Assembly (NCBI GenBank): GCA_017477805.1
Contig: JAFUUM010000111.1
Location: forward strand, 1-8,457
Source: Lachnospiraceae bacterium
GTDB taxonomy: Bacteria > Bacillota > Clostridia > Lachnospirales > Lachnospiraceae
Reading direction: 5' to 3'
DNA length: 8,457 nt
The notes under the pieces are model-generated. The model was given only the letters and a program-made list of their open reading frames with translations. It was not told where the DNA came from and searched no databases. A program made the translations under genes and the position numbers. Each line of letters begins with the position of its first letter. Position 1 is the first letter of the stretch. Shown piece after piece: positions 5,414 through 8,457 of the stretch.

Positions 5414-6166
5414 TCACATTATAATCTCTTTTTTATAATTCCCTTCCGGATCCAAATACGCCAACAGATACGGGATTTTCTGATACTTTTCCTCTTCCAC
5501 TGCCATTCTTAAAACCTCACGGACCTGTCCCCGGGGGATCAACCCCTTTGCCAATGAAACATAGGTGATGTCCTCTGAACCCTCCATCTGATCCGCCAGC
5601 AGGCAGTTTTCGATAAAATCCGTCGGAAGCTTTCCCTTCGGATCTTTCCAGACAACTTCATCCACTCTCTGGAGAATTTTATTCGCAAACGCTTTTCCAA
5701 CATCTACTGATTGAGCAAATCTCACCATATCTTCCATCCACTTACTCCCGGCATCAATACGGATCCGGCTGCAACCATAGTAATTACAAAAGGAAAGGAC
5801 ACTATGAAAATCAGTAGACTTAGTACTCTTGCGCCCATATTTTTCCCAATCGGAATCATCCGGCAGGAAGCGGTCATCGATTTCTCTGTTTTTCAACAGT
5901 TTATGCAGCGTTATGTCTACCCGCACCTCAAGCTTGCTTACTTCCTCATAGAAGCGGTTATCGCTCAAAATGGTTTTCATCACAAGTAACACTTTGGATA
6001 AGCCTGCAATGTTTTGAAGGCTTCTTTCTGGTCCGTTCGTGTACTGCTCTAGCTGATCCATAAAAAATTTCACCTCATCTGATACCTTCCCCTGGGCGAA
6101 TTCCCTCTCCATTTTCTTCGGTACATGGATCTGCTTTTTTATCTTCTGATTTGTTTTTTCCATCAT
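5414..6166 (-). CDS. Unrecognised 250-residue protein coupled to the MoxR ATPase gene
   Basis: I do not recognise this protein. The start is taken at ATG 6166, which overlaps the TGA of the ATPase gene's displaced end (TGATG) and lies 6 bases after GGAGG (6173-6177); a TTG at 6169 and an ATG at 6163 are less well placed. The N-terminus is lysine-rich (KTNQKIKKQIHVPKK). The rest appears almost wholly helical and soluble, with no membrane segment and no cysteine-based metal site beyond a few scattered cysteines. The last 45 residues (for example REVLRMAVEEEKYQKIPYLLAYLD) resemble the helix pairs of ankyrin-like repeats, though one pair proves little. The tight coupling to a MoxR-type ATPase and the VWA gene suggests a third component or client of that module. 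That role is inferred from position only. Confidence 0.68.
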   Translation of the reverse strand: MMEKTNQKIKKQIHVPKKMEREFAQGKVSDEVKFFMDQLEQYTNGPERSLQNIAGLSKVLLVMKTILSDNRFYEEVSKLEVRVDITLHKLLKNREIDDRFLPDDSDWEKYGRKSTKSTDFHSVLSFCNYYGCSRIRIDAGSKWMEDMVRFAQSVDVGKAFANKILQRVDEVVWKDPKGKLPTDFIENCLLADQMEGSEDITYVSLAKGLIPRGQVREVLRMAVEEEKYQKIPYLLAYLDPEGNYKKEIIM

Positions 6167-6678
6167 CAATGTCCTCCACCCAATGCCATTTTGGCCAAAC
6201 TGGTTTTTCCTACCGGTTTGGGAATAAAATCCTCATATTTCATTCTGCATTTTTCGGTAAACACCGGCTGCGGGAAATACGCCATTGCCCTCAAAATCTC
6301 CTCGTTCTCCTCATATTTCTTCATGAGTTTTTGACTCAGAAGATGACTTTGATCCACTCTCTCCGAAAACTCCAGAACATGATCAAACCTCTTTGCAAAC
6401 GCTTCCTGTTCCTTCGTGTCGTCATAAACCGTTCCGCTTCCTGCAAACAGAAACTGTACCATATACTCTAGCCTCTTGTAGGCGTTTCTCACACCAAGTT
6501 CCTTGAACCATTCAACATATTCTTCCGGAGCATTTCCTGCCAGGATCGTTTCATATTCCTCCTGTTCCAGTTCATTTTGACTTCCAAACTGTGACAAAAA
6601 TCCGGCAAAATCTCTGGCAACTTCCTCGCATTTGATAAACTCCGCTATGATTTCGTAAGTGACTTCAATTCCAAGTTT
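6166..6678 (-). pseudogene. Displaced C-terminal part of the MoxR-type ATPase, in the -1 frame
   Basis: A frame open from just after a TGA at 6679-6681 runs to TGA 6166-6168. It begins KLGIEVTYEIIAEFI and continues through EEVARDFAGFLSQFG, which reads as the natural continuation of the ATPase (SETMKVYENL at its end). If one G is restored near 6671-6672, the joined product is 414 residues, with no stop anywhere in the join. A TTG at 6597 could start a 143-residue protein alone, but it has no proper ribosome binding site and would cut off coherent sequence. The segment is helical and acidic (EEYETILAG, EEYVEWFKELGVRNAYKRLEY) and ends in a conserved-looking basic stretch and LGGGH. C-terminal helical extensions of this sort are common in MoxR ATPases. 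As it stands it is probably untranslated. Confidence 0.72.
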
Positions 6679-7409
6679 TCATACACTTTCATGGTCTCCG
6701 ACAGGTTTTCCCATCCTCTTGCCGTGATCAGCTCACTTCTCTCCTCCGACTGTCCATACCGAAAGCAGTTATCAGGATAGAGTTCAAGGTATCTGATCAC
6801 GTGGGGATGAACCCCTCTTTCTTTGGCATATTTCAGAAAATCCCTTGAACTTACTCCGATATCGATAAGGCGAAGGCGGTCCAGGATCGCTGCATCAAAC
6901 CGTCTGGCTGACTTGTTATACTTTGGCGGATTACCGCACACCACGATCACCCATCCGGTGGGAAGCGCATACCTGCCGATGTTTTTGGTCTGCAGAAATT
7001 GCAGCATGATTGGCATGATGCTCTCCGCGCAGGAAGGAAATTCATCCAGAAGTATAATTCCCTCTTTGTGCCCCTTCTTCACTTCCTCATACACCGCGGC
7101 GAGAAGCTCAGACATGGTATAGCGAGTGCATTTTTCCTGATCTGTTCCATTGATCCCATCGATCACGGGAAGACCAAGAACAGTATTGCGTGTATGGTGA
7201 GCCAAACTGAAACTGACAAATCCAATTCCCAGATTCCCGGCCACTTCCAAAACGATCTGCGTCTTTCCGACACCGGGTGCTCCCTGCAGATACAACGGGA
7301 GCCTGTCCCGTTCCCGCATCACGTAGTTCCCATTTTCATCTTTGTAAAGATATGCCTTTACGGCATTTTCCAATTCCCAATTTGCCTTTTGAATGGTATA
7401 TGCACCCAT
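6645..7409 (-). CDS. MoxR-type AAA+ ATPase, AAA core only because of a frameshift
   Basis: MoxR ATPases form rings that remodel client proteins or help load metal cofactors, usually together with a VWA protein. The start is ATG 7409, 8 bases after AAGGAGG (7418-7424); the frame is open further upstream to 7475, but that overlaps the VWA gene and has no comparable signal. Motifs, in residue numbers from this start: Walker A GAPGVGKT at 43-50, Walker B IILLDEF at 118-124 with D122/E123, sensor 1 VVCGNPP around N160, the arginine-bearing RRFDAAILDRLRLI at 169-182, and a sensor-2-like TARGWENLS at 229-237. The AAA+ core is therefore complete. The frame then breaks at about codon 246 and runs 8 codons to TAG (6645-6647), while homologous-looking sequence continues in the -1 frame to 6166. 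As written, the product is 254 rather than 414 residues. Confidence 0.85.
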   Translation of the reverse strand: MGAYTIQKANWELENAVKAYLYKDENGNYVMRERDRLPLYLQGAPGVGKTQIVLEVAGNLGIGFVSFSLAHHTRNTVLGLPVIDGINGTDQEKCTRYTMSELLAAVYEEVKKGHKEGIILLDEFPSCAESIMPIMLQFLQTKNIGRYALPTGWVIVVCGNPPKYNKSARRFDAAILDRLRLIDIGVSSRDFLKYAKERGVHPHVIRYLELYPDNCFRYGQSEERSELITARGWENLSETMKVYENLELKSLTKS

Positions 7410-7425
7410 TCGTATTTCCTCCTTA

Positions 7426-8457
7426 TCATACACTCCTAAATTCCACTGTTTTGACCCATTCCGGCAGCCGTTCATTCGGGATTTTTTCCATCAAAAACAA
7501 CACCGGGTAGTCCGGTTTCTCTTCCGGATACTCTCCTATTCCGTCCGTCAGATAGATTAGTCCCGAGATCATCTGCCCCTGCCTTTTTCGGCTCTCAAGA
7601 TCCTCAAACACCGGCACAAACGAGGTTCCTCCAAATCCCTTCAGTTCGCAGTTTTTCGTCATATCCGGCAGTTGCTGAAGATCCTCATAGATCTTTACAT
7701 CCTGGATCTTATCATCACATTGATAGATTGCCACACGACCTTCCGCACCGGAGATACCGATATCCCGGATCAGATTGGATGTCTCCCGTAAAAACCTTCG
7801 TGCCACCTTTCCATCGCAGGATCCACTGGTGTCAATCGCAATTGCCAGATAATCCAGTTTGCGATAAGTTTCATCCTCCCCGGGCTCTAAAAGTGCAATA
7901 TTCTCATAAAACTCCATGCCATAGGCGTACATGATCCGGTCTATGGTGTCCGGATTTTCTTTCACGCTCTCTGCGGTTTCCAGAAAGGTTCTCAGGATCT
8001 CCCGGTAGTCCGTTTCCGTTTTTTCCGCGGGATCCACAGTCTGTATCAATGAACGCGATTCCGTTCCGTTCTTCGAGGATGCAGAAGTACTCTTTTCCTG
8101 TCCGATCTGTCTGCTTAATCCTTCCAGTTTTTTGTAGGTATCTGCTTCCCGGTCCTTCCCGGTTTCCGCTGTGCCGTTTTCCATTCCGTCTGTTCCCAGG
8201 ATCTGCTTCGCGATCTGTTTCCAGGTCTGTGCCAGTTGATCAAGAAGAGCTTTTTCCAGCCACTGTACATGATTGTCCCTGCAAAGGGGATCCTTCAGTT
8301 CAAGGATTTCTCTGCATTGTTTTCTGCTTCTTCGAAGCCTTGAAAAACTCTCCGGAAAAGCCTTTATGCCCTCCAGATAATCCGCCACGGCTTCCCGTCC
8401 CTTTGCCGGTTTTTTCCCGGTCATCGTGTGCACCAGCATTTCCGCGCGCAGATCCAC
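7426..8457 (-). CDS. VWA-domain protein, DUF2201-like, partner of MoxR (N-terminus outside window)
   Basis: The frame is open to the right edge, so the beginning is missing; the GTG at the edge is not taken as the start. Of the 343 visible residues, about 1-200 are helical, charged and partly low-complexity, with a serine/threonine/glutamate-rich linker at about 90-150. The C-terminal part, about 200-343, is a von Willebrand factor A-like domain. Its metal-ion-dependent adhesion site is complete: DTSGS at 209-213, T278 in GGTSF and D305 in YLTDG. The order and wording (LAIAIDTSGS, FGGTSFVPVFE, YLTDGIGEYPE, PVLFLM) match the VWA-like DUF2201 family, whose N-terminal half is a predicted metallopeptidase-like domain; that half would lie mostly off the window. 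The stop is 16 bases before the MoxR start, with the MoxR ribosome binding site in the gap, so the two genes are cotranscribed. The operon's promoter is outside the window. Confidence 0.85.
   Translation of the reverse strand: MDLRAEMLVHTMTGKKPAKGREAVADYLEGIKAFPESFSRLRRSRKQCREILELKDPLCRDNHVQWLEKALLDQLAQTWKQIAKQILGTDGMENGTAETGKDREADTYKKLEGLSRQIGQEKSTSASSKNGTESRSLIQTVDPAEKTETDYREILRTFLETAESVKENPDTIDRIMYAYGMEFYENIALLEPGEDETYRKLDYLAIAIDTSGSCDGKVARRFLRETSNLIRDIGISGAEGRVAIYQCDDKIQDVKIYEDLQQLPDMTKNCELKGFGGTSFVPVFEDLESRKRQGQMISGLIYLTDGIGEYPEEKPDYPVLFLMEKIPNERLPEWVKTVEFRSV

Noticed and set aside
6640..6684. Programmed -1 frameshifting in the MoxR gene
   Set aside because: The zero-frame context GAA AAC TTG is not an X-XXY-YYZ slippery site that re-pairs well, and I see no convincing stimulatory hairpin or upstream Shine-Dalgarno-like element. 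A simple one-base deletion explains the data.
7410..7475. N-terminal extension of the MoxR ATPase to the ATG at 7475
   Set aside because: The extra 22 residues overlap the VWA coding sequence and do not resemble a MoxR N-terminus, whereas ATG 7409 follows an excellent AAGGAGG.
1..8457. CRISPR array, tRNA, rRNA, insertion-sequence ends or attachment sites
   Set aside because: I saw no regularly spaced direct repeats, no tRNA-like cloverleaf, no transposase frame and no convincing terminal inverted repeats in the window.

Overview
The window looks like a chromosomal piece of a Bacillota (Firmicutes) genome, most likely class Clostridia and probably family Lachnospiraceae. The support is GGAGG-type ribosome binding sites, TTGACA-17-TAtaaT promoters, a Bacillus-type PurF with propeptide and four iron-sulfur cysteines, and an HTH-Uma2 fusion protein. 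The family-level placement is inference from protein style, not from a search.

Layout. (1) Positions 2-586, plus strand: the 3' end of a gene for a probable exported protein with one FG-GAP/VCBS-like calcium loop. It converges on purF across a perfect 12-bp bidirectional terminator (601-629). (2) 649-2067, minus strand: purF, a single-gene unit. Its promoter (2149-2177) lies upstream of a terminator-like hairpin (2096-2135), so the leader looks like an attenuator. (3) 2198-3049, minus strand: an HTH-Uma2 nuclease-like protein with its own strong promoter, an inverted repeat in its leader and a bidirectional terminator behind it. (4) 3207-8457, minus strand: a long, closely packed gene series read right to left. 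It encodes a VWA (DUF2201-like) protein, a MoxR-type AAA+ ATPase, a 250-residue unknown, a 133-residue unknown, a drastically shortened PP1/PP2A-like phosphatase, a 66-residue charged protein, a 395-residue unknown and a dead 55-codon gene.

The head of this series is a MoxR/VWA module. In such pairs the AAA+ ATPase and the VWA protein, which binds metal through its MIDAS site, are thought to act together as a remodelling or metal-insertion chaperone. The adjoining 250-residue protein, tightly coupled to the ATPase, is the best candidate for a third part or client. It matches no family I recognise.

The striking pattern is decay. The ATPase gene carries a -1 frameshift, with the rest of the protein continuing in the next frame. 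The phosphatase has lost its central metal-binding motifs yet kept its reading frame. The last gene has a stop at codon 4 and a second frameshift. The downstream part (about 3200-5000) is visibly more AT-rich than purF, which fits an acquired and eroding segment. Either this operon is being lost in this strain, or two one-base deletions are assembly errors; read-level checks would decide.
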